From Diploscapter coronatus (taxonomy: Eukaryota; Nematoda; Chromadorea; Rhabditida; Rhabditidae), in the NCBI GenBank assembly GCA_964036155.1, contig OZ038422.1, forward strand, positions 70,455,201 to 70,519,200: a stretch of DNA of 64,000 nt. Direction: 5' to 3'. The notes beneath the pieces were generated by a model. It was not told the origin of the DNA. It saw nothing but the letters and a program-made list of their open reading frames with translations, and did no database searches. Shown here in pieces: positions 48,466 to 60,282 of the stretch (the first letter of the stretch is position 1; each line of letters starts with the position of its first letter). The translations under genes and the position numbers were made by a program.

Positions 48466-50909
48466 ATGTTAGCCAATTTACCAGTCGAAACTATATTGTT
48501 GATCTGCGAATATCCCGAATTCAAAGACCTGGGGCAATTGGCCTGGACTAATAAACGGATGATGCAAATAATCAAGAAATATCTGCCGAAAGCGCTCGAT
48601 AGGAGAATTTTATTCTATCGTAAGAAAATATATTGAAACTAAATAAGAGACTTTGAAACGATTCGTAATAATTTAGTGTATTATCTAAATAATGATGAAG
48701 AGGAAGGAAGAATATGCTTGTTCAATTCATATACCTGCTCAGTAGAAGAGATTGCAAAATTCCACAATTGCTATGAGCCACATAAAATAGTAACAACGCA
48801 GAATAAAGTAAATTGTTATGTTCGTTATTTTGAATTATTTTTCATATTTTAGATTTTTGCAATTAACAGAGAAAGTGAATCATTTGAAATATTTGACTTG
48901 AATACTCGGCAAATTTCAAGAGGTCTTATCAACAAATTCATAAATGATCAATTCAAAGAATTTTGCAGGTCCAGATCCTCCTGAATGGCGTGAAGGTGGA
49001 TCTGTGGCTTATTTCAAAGACAAATTGTATTATTTGGGTGGAGAGGATCCTAAAATATCATGGAAAGCTACGAATCGAGTTGATGTAAGAAGATCGAATG
49101 AAAATCTATGAAATAATTTATTCAGGTTTTAATAGATGGAAAATGGAAAACAGGACCTGCTTTTCCTCTTCTAATTGGTTGTGTTCAAACAATAACATGC
49201 GATGAAATTTTATACGGTCACATTATAGCATATTCATTATCGTAATTATGGATAATTCAGTTATTGATGGCCGTGAAATTTATGGAAGTAGAAAAATATA
49301 TCGATTATCAGGTGATGGACGGGAATGGAAAGAAATCGGAGAGATTCCAAAAAGACGAGATTTCCTTGGAGTTGCATCGCTAAATGGAAGAATTTACATA
49401 ACCGGAGGAGACAAGTCGTTAATCTTGTATGATAAATAACGTATCATTATATATTTAGTCGTCCTAATACATTCAAATCCTGTCTGTGTTTCGATCCCTC
49501 AGCTCCAGTTGACGGTCGAATTTCTCGAATCGCTGATATGAGTTATGGGAGATTTCATCATTCGCTCATTATCGCTAACAAGAAATTATATGCAATCGGA
49601 GGGTGAGCTGAGATTTTTGCATATCTTTATACGAAATATTTATTAACCTAGTTTTCAAAACGCTTATCATGGAATAAATTTTTGTAATTCAATCGAGGAA
49701 TACGATCCACAAACGAATAAATGGCGTGAAGTTGGGCAAATTTATTCGCATAAAGTTTTATTCTATGGTAAGAAATTATGTTGAAAACTAAATAAGAAAC
49801 TTTGAAACGATCCGTAATAATTTAGTTTTTTATCGAAATAATGATAAAAATGAAGGAAGAATATGCTTGTTCAATCCATTTACCTGCTCAGTAGAAGGGA
49901 TTGCAAAATTCCACAATGGGTATTGGCCATGTCAATTAGCAACTACGCAGAATAAAGTAAATTCTTATGTTCGTTATTTTGAATAATTTCTTAGGTTTCA
50001 GATTTTTGGAATTAATTCATTTATGAAATCATTTGAAATATATGACTTGAATACTCGACAAATTTCAAGAGGTCTTATCAACAAATCCGTGAATGATCAG
50101 TCCAAAGAGTTTTACAGGTCCAGCTCCTCCTGAATGGCGTAAAGATGCATCTGTGGCTTATTTCAAAGACAAATTGTATTATTTGGGTGGAGAGGATCCT
50201 AAAGCATGGATATGGAAAGATACGAATCGAGTTGATGTAAAGAGATCGAATAAAGTCCACGAAATAGTTTATTCAGGTTTTAATAGATGGAAAATGGAAA
50301 ACAGGATCTGCTCTTCCTCTTCCAATTAGATGTGCTCAAACAATAGAATGCAATGAAATTTTATACGGTCACATTGTAACATATTCATTATTGTAATTAT
50401 CGATATTCAGTTATTGACGGGGAAAATAGTCGAAAGATATATCGATTATCAGACGATGAACGAGAATGGATTGAAATCGGGGAGATTCCAGAAAACCGAC
50501 ATTCTTTCGGAGTCGCATCGTTAAATGGAAAAGTTTACCTAATTGGAGGACAATAGTCGTTAATTTTGTATGATAAATAATGCATCATTATATATTTAGT
50601 TATCCTAATGTATTCAAATCCTGTTTTTGTTTCGATCCCTCAGCTCCAGCTGACAGTCGAATTTCTCCAATCGCTGATTTGAATTATGAAAGACATCATC
50701 ATTCACTCATTGTCGCTAACGGGAAATTGTATGCAATCGGAGGGTAAGCTGGGATTTTGCATACCTTTATACGAAATATTTGTTAACTTAGATTTCAAAA
50801 TACTGAGAAAACAAGTGATGGTTCTTGCTTGCCGAGAAACTTCTGTGACGCTATTGAAGAATACGATCCACAAACGAATAAATGGAGCGAAGTCGGAAAA
50901 TTAACATAA
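48466..50909 (+). pseudogene. Fused F-box/Kelch pair: copy 2 runs into headless copy 3, which has a nonsense codon
   Basis: Copy 2 has the same eight-exon plan: ATG 48466, F-box LPVETILLICEY, blades KLYYLGGED, GRIYITGG, KLYAIGG. Its last exon has lost the stop found in copy 1. After WREVGQ it continues IYSHKVLFY, which is the tail of an F-box exon, to a donor at about 49768, and splices in phase into copy 3 (FYRNNDKNEGRIC...). Copy 3 therefore lacks an F-box. Its sixth exon has an in-frame TAG at 50554-50556 where copies 1 and 2 have sense codons. Downstream blades (PSAPADSRIS, EEYDPQTNKWSEVG, stop 50907-50909) remain open. A protein of F-box, one full and one partial Kelch propeller is possible; otherwise copy 3 is decaying. 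Confidence 0.7.
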
Positions 50910-51316
50910 AATAAAACTTGATTATAAATCTTCGATTTTATATGGAAATTTTAGTCAATAAAATGTGAAATAATAATGCAATTTCGATGCGCATAATACA
51001 GACAACTGGAAGACATCCAAAAGTAACGGGAGAAAATTCAACTGAAAGGAGTTTTGGAATTATCGTAACGACACAACGTCGCACCATGAAAAAGCCGCAA
51101 CGTCAAGCGAAATGGCATAAGATAGTCAAGGAAAGAGAATCTTTTTCGATTCTATTTCGACGCACGTTGTGATTTTTCATGTTGCGACAAATCTCCAAGT
51201 TGCCGATGTAATCATGCAAAGTATATCAATGACAATTTATTCCTTCAAAAAGCAAAGTGAATTTAATTAACAATATCAAGCTTTTTCTCAAACGTCTCTT
51301 CAAAAAGTTGATCATT

Positions 51317-51944
51317 TTACTGTAAATAGCATAAGTTTCCAGCTCCACAAGTATAACCAGTCTAAATTCATGTCAATATACAAAAGAATTAAGGATTTTT
51401 TCATACCGCGCAAGCATTATTAATACAAGGTCCCTAAAAGAAAACTTTAAATTGGAGTTTTTAAAAAAATATTCCTCCTTTAAAACTCAACATCCTTTCA
51501 TAAACTAATTTAGCATTAGTTTGAAAAAAGTCGGATAAAGGATTGAGTTTCAGGAAGCAAAAAGATAAGGCTTACTAATACTCCATCATTGCAGAGCTAA
51601 ATTATGTTTTATTAGAACTATTTCAGGATTTCTATTACGTTGCAGGTTTTTCCACATTGTTGTTTTTTGATTTCGGTCGTGTAGAAGCTACTGGCACAGA
51701 ATCCGTTCTTGTTCGAAAACGATTTGATTTTTTACTGAAGTATTAATTTCGAAAATTAATCTCTTACCCATATTTGACAGCTGAAATAGAAAAATATTAA
51801 TGTATATTGCTATGCAATTTACTCTACCTAGCGCTTGCATCAACACATTGGCAATTGGCGTATTGAATAATTGCTAAAACTATTTTTGGGATTTCCTGTA
51901 AAATGTTATAGCTCACCGAAGCAAATCACCAAAATGCAGAACAT
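51317..51944 (-). CDS. Tiny secreted Cys-rich peptide, copy 3
   Basis: Same six exons as the nested copies: ATG 51944 (MFCILVICF), 13-nt second exon, [10 protein letters not shown] exon, a seven-codon exon LCNDGVL, nine-codon exon GPCINNACA, and a shortened last exon [11 protein letters not shown] ending in TAA at 51319-51317. This gives 61 aa, with every body Cys kept. TATAAAAG is at 52022-52015. The unit spans about 51211-52249 and is interrupted upstream by a large TIR element. It is unlinked to MOCS3 here, showing the family can move as a unit. Confidence 0.72.
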
Positions 51945-52249
51945 TCTAATTTTGAGTAGTGAAGAATAAGGTCGAAAAGTGGAACGCAAATGTAAATCTC
52001 TAGTTCCTCTGACTCTTTTATACTCTGAAAACACTATTGTTTGAATTCGAATAAAAATGCCAAAATTCCATTATGTGAGTGGAAATTAGTGGAATTCGCT
52101 CTTTAAATTATCTCTAGTTCATAAGTTCACTTCTCTGAGCAAGCAAGTTTGGAGCGCATCTGTTCAAATATGGACACCCCCAATTTGACCTTTCGAAAAG
52201 AAAGGTTATTTGAAACAAAAAAATTAATATTTTATCGAATCCATTTATT

Positions 52250-53067
52250 AACCCATTCAAAAGGGTTTTATATTAAAAAAATAAAAGCGGAGGTTGTTTT
52301 ATTCGTGAAAAGCGCTCGATTTGTATCCAAGTGATTCCCACGAAAGGAGATCAATAAATATTTTTTAAATCTCGACGTTCGTTGCTCGTACATCACCCAG
52401 GTAAAAATATTTTTGCGACTGATTCCATATTTGAGGGACTTTCACCTGCGAATAAAACCGACGCGCCTCCTTTGAACTTTCTTAATAAAAATATTTCTGT
52501 GTTAACGCACAAGTAATGTTTTGTCGCATGATATGGCTCTTACTGGGAAGATATTTATTCTTATTCTTTTCGTTTGTTCTGATATAAACTTTATTAATTC
52601 ACTGCTACCAAATAGACAGATTATTCTAATCACCGGCGCTCGCAAGGCACTTGTCTGGGAAAAGGTACTGTCCTTTTGCCACTACCTTGTAGGACCCAGT
52701 AGGACATTACAATTTCTTTCTAATGGATATCTACATCACCACTTATGAGTTATCTTTGTGAGATCACTGAAAGAATATTCTCCAATTGTTAAACGTGCAT
52801 TCTACAAGAATAAATATTAAAAAATATGAATTAATCAAACTATCTAGGAGGCGCGTCGGTTTTATTCGCAGGTGAAAGTCCCTCAAATATGGAATCAGTC
52901 GCAAAAATATTTTTACCTGGGTGATGTACGAGCAACGAACGTCGAGATTTAAAAAATATTTATTGATCTCCTTTCGTGGGAATCACTTGGATACAAATCG
53001 AGCGCTTTTCACGAATAAAACAACCTCCGCTTTTATTTTTTTAATATAAAACCCTTTTGAATGGGTT
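52250..53067. mobile_element. 818-bp TIR element with ~222-bp near-perfect arms
   Basis: AACCCATTCAAAAGGGTTTT (52250) is inverted at 53048-53067. The arms stay near-identical to ACGCGCCTCC (about 52471) and GGAGGCGCGT (about 52848). The central 376 bp has only a 75-codon ORF without known domain. The near-identity of such long arms suggests a young insertion. It breaks the upstream flank shared by the peptide gene units. Confidence 0.85.
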
Positions 53068-54918
53068 GATCTCTTTTCATTTCAAAACGAAGTTTTGACT
53101 ATTAAAAATATCTGCAGAATCCGAAACAACATGCAAGTAATTCGTGTTCAACGTGGTCGATTGATGTTGGTGGACTTTTTAGTGAATTTTGTAAGGCACA
53201 ATGATCACATCCAAATTCTGTCTTCATTTACAGACAACCATTTAGTCCCCAAGTGGTGATTATCATCGTGCTGGAATATATAATGAATTTTTCGTTCAAA
53301 ACGAAACGACCGCATTTCGAAAAAAAAATGAATTTCTCTAACAGCACTCATTTTTATGGCAAGTGTCATATACCAAAATGTTTCTAATGAACTGGGCTAT
53401 AATAATATGCAATAAAATCGGGTACCATTTGCGTTTTACGAACGTGCTGATCGAAAGTGTCGGAAAAGTTTGTCAATGAAAGTTGTTTATCTCATCGAGA
53501 CGAAGCGTTTGATACCAAATTTGACAAATTGATGCTTTTTAACGATTTTTGAATTTTCGAGTACGACATTCTCTACAACGTAAACAACGCGCGCCCGAGC
53601 TCCAGGACCTCGATTTTCGGATTCTCCACCCTCGATTACATTACTAGGGACCATTTCCAGGAAAATAATTTTGGGGCTGTACCGTCTTTCCCAGTTAATG
53701 CTTCACTTTTGTATAGAATGGCCGATATGTCGACGTCAAAATGCGATCTTTCGTCGTCAATCAGACGCTAGAACGATTTGTCTATCAATTTCCTGCATTT
53801 TTGTGCAAAAAAAAGAATTTCAATTTTTGACTCCAGAATCTCCACATCGACGTCGAAAGATGATTCCCCATCTTTAACTAATTTTTGCAAAAAATATTTG
53901 GGGCTCGTCGAGCCGAACCCCAGCGGCGATCACTCGCACACTTCAGGGCACCCCTTTTCGGCTGTGAACCTGACAACCATTTGCGCCGTATCGTAGACAG
54001 TTTCAAATTTCGAAAATAATGCATTGATGATATCCAGCTATTGACAGCTGCAACTTTGAAACGCCATAGCTCACCAAGGGATCATCGGATCTCGGATCTG
54101 TAAAAAGCACTAGAAAGCCCAATCCAGGCTCTACAACTTTGGTTAACATCGCCAGTCGACTCATTCGGAGAAATTTTGAGATATTCCAGAAAGTCGAAAT
54201 GCGACTTTCAAGAGGCTGTCACGAAAATTTTTGTTAGTAAAAAGTTCAATATTTTGATATTTTTAGAAAGTACTCATCAAGTGTTATCTAATTACAAAAT
54301 TTGAGCGTTTCTACTATTCGTTTTTATACTCTAATTTTGGCTCGAAAATGAGATATTTGGACTTTCAAACTACCGTAACTCGCTAATATCTGAACCAAAA
54401 TCGACGTTCTTTTTTTTAATCGACGTGGAATGGCGAGCTCTACAACATACTAAAATTGGCTCACCTAGAAATCGATTTAAAGAAAGTTATTTCCGAAAAA
54501 TCACTTTTTTCGAACTTTGGAGTACTGTAGCTCCGCCCCCATATGTCGAAAATGGCTGAGTTTCTACGCCCCACAATGCGACCCATAGGCCTCTCGATTA
54601 AAAAAAAACCCGATCGGAAACGAATTAAAAATTATCAAAAAAAGTCGGGACAACTGATTTCGTGACAGAGATCGCAAAACACCACTTTTTGAACATGACC
54701 TACGTCGATATCTCGATCTCTGGTATAGTTTCGACCCCGGAAAGTACACCAGGGTTTTCGACCACGCTGAACACGAATCTGACATCGAAATTAGCTTTCA
54801 AAATCAATCAGAATGAGTTTTACGTCGATTTTTATGGTCAAACTGTCACGCATTGTTAAAAGCGAATACAACCTCCGCCGGCCGCCTTCGGCGGCCGGCT
54901 GATACATCACATAATACA
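53068..54918. other. Gene-free repeat-like DNA with a GC hairpin
   Basis: No supported exon. The stretch 53600-54850 has higher GC than its flanks. It contains phrases shared with other repeats in the window (gggttttcgaccacgctga..cacgaatctgac near 54748). A perfect GC hairpin, GCCGGCCGCC-TTC-GGCGGCCGGC, lies at about 54876-54899 next to the peptide-gene remnant. Confidence 0.5.
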
Positions 54919-55115
54919 CTCATGAAAAGTATGCCAATGACAATTTATTCTTTCAAAAAGCAAAGCGAATTTAATCAGTAATATCAATCTTTTTCTCAGT
55001 GCTTCTTCAAAAATTCTATCATTTTCCTGCGCCAAAACAGAAGCTTCCGCTTTGAAAAGTATAACCAGGCTAAAATTCAAATGAATATAAAAATGAATTT
55101 AACATTAATTCATAC
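54919..55115 (-). pseudogene. Remnant of a secreted Cys-rich peptide gene (last exon only)
   Basis: The 3' flank and last exon of the 1.05-kb unit survive. On the minus strand, after a tttag acceptor, a PGYTFQSGSFC-type exon ends in TGA. One tail Cys has become Phe. Homology stops at about 55115, where another inverted-repeat element begins. No upstream exons are found. Confidence 0.65.
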
Positions 55116-55117
55116 CG

Positions 55118-55335
55118 CTCAGCAAAACTTATGCCGATCAGGGCGGGTCGGCAATTTTCTGTGAATTGCCTATCGGTATGCCGCTCCGCCCAGATCGGAA
55201 ATTCAATCCGAGTCGGTCGGCAGTTTTACCAGATAAAAACTACTGACCAACACGGATCCGAGCAGATTGGCATTGGTCGGCAAAAAAGTGCCGACGTTCG
55301 CCCGGATCGACTCGGATAGGCACAATTTTCGCTGA
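55118..55335. mobile_element. GC-richer imperfect TIR element
   Basis: The left end ctcagcaaaacttatgcc pairs imperfectly with the right end ggcacaattttcgctgag. The interior has several cggtcggca / tgccgac repeats. It truncates the peptide-gene remnant. 55336-55882 shows nothing else. Confidence 0.55.
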
Positions 55336-55882
55336 GATAAGAATATTGCCATTAGAAAATAATTATCTCATTTGTCACTGACCACTCTTTCATTGGCTAG
55401 CATGTCGGTGGTTTCTATCGCATCTCATCCACTTCTCAACCAAGTTTTTGACATTCTCATGATGCATGCGCGTATTTTTGCTGTTTGATTTTGATCGATT
55501 TGTTAGTTTCAGTTGAACAACTTCGAAAAGAAGTTAGAATGATAGCTTTCTGTATGGACCACCCCATCAGCCTTGTTGCATAGCCAATGAAAATTCTTAT
55601 GACTGTTTCATGGAAAGACTAACGTTATTCCGTAAATTTTCTATCGTCATTTTACATATCGTCCTAAACTAATTGCCTTTCATTACTGCCCAAATGTGGT
55701 CCATTAAAATATTCTAATTAGGATGATGCTTTTTCTTTCAATTCATCGCTTCTCGAATTTCATCAATTTGATAAAAATCTTTTTATCTACCTGTTCACTC
55801 GTTCATCAAATAATCATTTTCACCATTAAAAATATCCTTCCATATTTATTTCAGATTTCACCAAAATTTCGCTGATTTTAAC

Positions 55883-58871
55883 ATGTTTTCAATGAAAAGG
55901 AAAGTCAAAGTCAAAGTGGAGACGACGCTGGAGATCGACGTCGATCTGCTGGGCACGTTCAATTGTCTGAAGTGGGAAATCAAAGAGAAACTTGGTATTC
56001 CACTCAAACACCAGCAACTGAAATTAGCGTATCGTGTTGACGATCCTGGATATGAATATTCTACAGTTGAGGATAAGTGTCATACATTTTTCCGACAACA
56101 ATTCAATAGAGTTGATTGATTAGATTTTCTTCTTCAGTAGTTGAATCAGTATGGAACCACAGAATTTGAACTTTCAATTAAAAGTATTGAGCAGATACAG
56201 GCATGACTTAGATCAATTTTTATTGCGCATTTCCCTTATGCCAGGATAACTGACTAAATGCACACTTCGTACTTGCTTCTTTATGAATCTATAGGAAAAA
56301 ATCGCTTTTGAGGACCTTTCCGCTTGTTATCTTTGAATCTGATACAAATATTCTCTCTACCTGCCATGAAATACATAGTACATATGCGATGAAAAAGTTT
56401 AAATGTTTTTCTTTATAGAATGGTTCTGTCGTTATACTGGTCGTCCTTTCGATCACACTAAACTGATTGATATTCAGAAGCCGGTGAGTCAATCAGAATT
56501 TTTTATAAAGAAAAAATTCGACGAGTTCGTTTCCTACTCTCATTTCGCCTTAAGTGACCAAGGAGAAATGTGGCTAGAAAAAGAACTTTATTAAATGATT
56601 GGATAATGTACTCTTCATATTTGTCAATGTTCAAATAAGTAGATGGCAAGCCAAAAGTTGGGATGCAAGCACAATATCGTATTCCTTCTAATTGAGGACA
56701 TATCCTTTTATTTCTCAGAGATTCGATTTTCGAAAAATTCAAAATTTTCAAAGCGTCATAACTCGCCAACTTAGCATCATAGAAACTTGAAATCGAGAAT
56801 AAATCAACTCTAAATACTCTGATGAGCATAATAAAACGGTTTCTGGGATGATTTGAGTAGAGTAATAGATAATTCTCACATTTGGAGTGTCCCACTATTA
56901 GAGTGTCCTTCAATTAGAGGGAATACGGTATTTCAAAAATGAATGAATTACAAAAATGCAGTTGATGCGAGTTAAATATTAACAGAATTCCATAATTTGA
57001 CAACTAGGAATGAGCGAGTCTCAACCTTTTCAAAAACCGAAATCGGAAGATTTTAAAAAAATAAAAAAAAAAAAAACTTCATTTTTATCCTAATAACCTG
57101 AAATTTTTCATCTTTCGAAACTAGAACCGAAAATGTGATAAGTTTGTTTGAGGCCTTATTTGTGTGAGCTAATTTTCAATTGGATCGGTTCAGTTTCAGC
57201 AGATGGACATAGTATACATTTTAATTGTGTTGTGTTCAAATTTAGGCCCACACTATTTATCGTTAACTCCCAAAAAATTATTATCGAAAATGAAAGATAG
57301 CCAGAGAAAATAAATAACCACTGATTGACTTCTCCTCATTTCAAATCTCGTTGTCGCATGAGAACGAATATTAATTTATGTGAGTTGAAAGTTTAATTAT
57401 GAGTTTTTGCGCGCCGACAAGGATGTCTATCGTGAAATCAACCAATAAATTTTAGAAATGGGCGGAACTGGAAGTAACCATGACAGAACGCAAACCGAAA
57501 ACGATCCGCATTGTCGTTGAAACGCCCGAAGGCGAGGAGCTAAAATTGGAAGTGACTGATGAAAAGACGCCGAGTTGCGTGATGACGATGATTGACGGGA
57601 CGGAGGCACCAAATCACACTCATCAACTGCTTATGCCCGACGGTACAGATGATGTGCAACTAGCTGATTATGCAAATTGTCATACAGAAAAATGGGCGTA
57701 ATCTAGTTTCTTTATGAGTTAGTGAACAAAGCGAGAAAGAGGTCTTTAATGGAAAGAGGAAAAGCAAGACACACTTTACCATGTGGAATGTTGCATAATC
57801 AGCAATTCGCTTTTTATCGATAGTTTTGCAAACTAAATGAGAATAATTTGAGCGTGATTATATCTTCTACCGGCTAACTAGAGCATGGACAGTCACAATG
57901 CGCATATTAAAATGCGAGCGAAAAATACCCTTTCTGCGATATGTTGGCATTTTCAAGCAGAAGTACTGTCTAATTTCTTTTGAAAACGAGTGCTAATTTA
58001 TGCAAGTTGAGATTTGAATGAGCAGTTTTTTGGGAGTCGATAATATCGTAATTTCACAATTCCCGTCTAAACGGGTTAATTTACAGGTGTGACGCTGCTG
58101 AAATACGATACGTTATTTGAGCAGAAAGTGAAAGATGGCACTAGGCTGAAACTCGTCGAACCTAACCTCGGACAAATGACGATCTTCGTCAAGTTTATGA
58201 CCGGCAAAACGGTTACTTTGAATGTCGAGGGCAATTTCAAACCCAATAGAGTAAGGAGTCTTATCCTGACCAAGGAAGGAATTCGGCCCAAACATCAACA
58301 TTTCATCTTCGAAGGTTAATTTTTCTCCAGTTTTGCATTTGCTAAGGATAATCTTGAAATGTTTGAGTTCTGCAAAGATAACAAGTCGACGGGAGAAAAA
58401 TGTGAAGAAATCACACTATCGTACTCTCTGTCTGACCTTGTTTTAAATTCGTCTATTTTTTTTCTAAACTCAAGATTCTATGGGAAAAGGCTTTTTACAT
58501 GCTAGTTAATGTTCATCTTATATCGACAAAGCCTCATTTTTACGATACTTCCAATTTATATTGAACCCATGCAATGAAATTGTCTTTTTCATACATTTGA
58601 ACAATTCGTGATAGCAAAACATACGGATTAGTATGTACACCAGCTTTTCTATCAAATCTCGAAAATAGAGGCGTGATTTTTTTATCCAAGATGCAGAGCC
58701 TAGGCAACTCTCTCACTATAAACTAAGAAATTATGCAATCCACACGAAAAAACAATCTTCTAATTTTCAGACCGTCTCTTCGATGACAGCTATACTCTGT
58801 CGGATTACGGTGTTAAGAACGGATCCGTTCTGCATCTCGCTCTCGACAAGTGCCATTGCTGTCGTCGTTAA
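55883..58871 (+). CDS. Protein with tandem divergent ubiquitin-like domains
   Basis: Ubl-1: exon from ATG 55883 (TTLEIDVDLLGTFNCLKWEI, KEKLGIPLKHQQLKL), ending near 56069 at a t/gtcata donor. Ubl-2: exon about 57457-57680 (KTIRIVVETPEGEELKLEV..) joined in phase to 58088-58313. Ubl-3 begins in that exon (MTIFVKFMTGKTVTLNVEG, TKEGIRPKHQHFIFE) and ends in about 58770-58871 (SYTLSDYGVKNGSVLHLAL), stop at 58869-58871. Ubl-3 tracks ubiquitin closely (IFVKxxTGKT, KEGIxPxxQxxIF, TLSDY, LHL). It ends in KCHCCRR, not GG, so conjugation through this end is unlikely. The join between Ubl-1 and Ubl-2 (56070-57456) is unresolved; an exon around 56414-56483 fits downstream but not upstream phase. Confidence 0.72.
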
Positions 58872-59195
58872 TTTTTGACTTTTTTCAAATCATTTATCTC
58901 AAAACAGTAATTCATTTCTGACACCGAAGAAATTGGCCACTGTACTTGTTGCAAAGAAAAATGGGTGGTATTTACTTTCTTCTCGCTAATTACTCTTCTT
59001 TCTCTATCAGTCAATAAAAAATTGGAAAATATGCGTTTTAAATTTTTCCTTGTAGCAATTCCAATGATCCTTTTCGGTGTGTTGTCGATGCTCAAATGTC
59101 AGTATGCCATAGTTAGCATTGTTGTCAGTAAGTATAGCAAATAAAGATAATTTTGTGAAAAAATCAATCAATAAAAGAAAAACAACTGAAAAATC

Positions 59196-59820
59196 TTTAA
59201 AACAGATTCTCTGTAATATTCGACGATCTCAAGGAAGAAGTCGGACCAGAGATACCAAATTCGTCTCTGAAGGGGTTTCTGAGTGTTTTCTACCTATATT
59301 CGACCTGGAGAACACGATTTTGGGGCTTTTTCCCGAAGTTTTCACGTCCAGGTTCGGGTACCGGGTCCGGGGGTCAAATTTCAAAAGTCAGCCTAATACC
59401 CCGAATTGTATATCAGATTGTTCAGTTCGACGAGCTGAGTCGAATGATGCAAACATTTTCTGAATCCGACCTTCCTATCACAAGTTACGGCTAAAAGCAG
59501 TGCAAAATCGCCAAAAATCATGGGTCTTCAGGATAAAATCGAAAATTTATATGCATTGTTGTCTGTATTACATCCCAATATTTTCATCAAACAAAGTACA
59601 TGTCCTACTCATGCTAATTCAAAAATAATTTCGAAGTAATAGAGACAACATTCTATCGAAAAGCCGGCCCGAAGTTGGACTTGAAAATTCCGGGAAAAAG
59701 CCCCAAAATCGTGTTCTCCAGGTCGAATATAGGTAGAAAACACTCAGAAACCCCTTCAGAGACGAATTTGGTATCTCTGGTCCGGACAGTTTCGAGAGTT
59801 ACGGAGAATCTGTTTTAAAA
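59196..59820. mobile_element. TIR element with ~140-bp arms
   Basis: aaaacagattctc.gtaa at the left is inverted at the right. Within the arms, accagagataccaaattcgt, tctctgaaggggtttctgag and ttttggggctttttcccg match exactly in inverse. It is 625 bp and has no transposase ORF. It lies between the Ubl gene and the next gene pair. Confidence 0.8.
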
Positions 59821-59967
59821 ATTGAAAATTGAACATCGTTCACGCTTGAGCCCGCCAAATTTCTAGGCTGCAATTATTCTTCGTCATCACGTTCTATTTT
59901 CGATTTTCACCAGTTATCTTCGTTAATTGTCCAATTATTTGACGTTTTTCACGCTTCTCTCTCTAAT

Positions 59968-60237
59968 CTCTCAGAAAAATTGACCGGACGAATGACTGAT
60001 AGCCGTCCAGCTTCCGAGCGGCTGCCGGCGGGCGGTTTCTCGGCGTTCGTCCGGTCAATTCTTTGTTAGGAGGCGTGAAAAAGACCGTGAAAACTAGAAG
60101 CCAGGCCTAAAATATTGACTACTGTAGCTTGCAGGGGATTCATTGAGCGAGTGACTGGATGCCGCTCGGCAGCGCTCTGCCGGATGAACGCCGATCGGCG
60201 CTCATGCGGTCATTCGTCCGGTCAATTTTTCTGAGAG
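59968..60237. mobile_element. 270-bp GC-rich TIR element with 29-bp perfect ends
   Basis: CTCTCAGAAAAATTGACCGG (59968) continues ACGAATGAC and is matched exactly in inverse at 60209-60237. An internal third copy of the end motif (ttcgtccggtcaatt) lies near 60046. The GC-rich core (ccgagcggctgccggcgggc) stands out from the AT-rich context. Confidence 0.8.
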
Positions 60238-60282
60238 GACTCAACATCTTCTATTTCTCTAGCTATGCATTTCGACTTCCCA

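Noticed and set aside
52521..52748. 75-codon ORF in the loop of the 818-bp TIR element
   Set aside because: Too short for a transposase and without recognisable DDE or other catalytic motifs.
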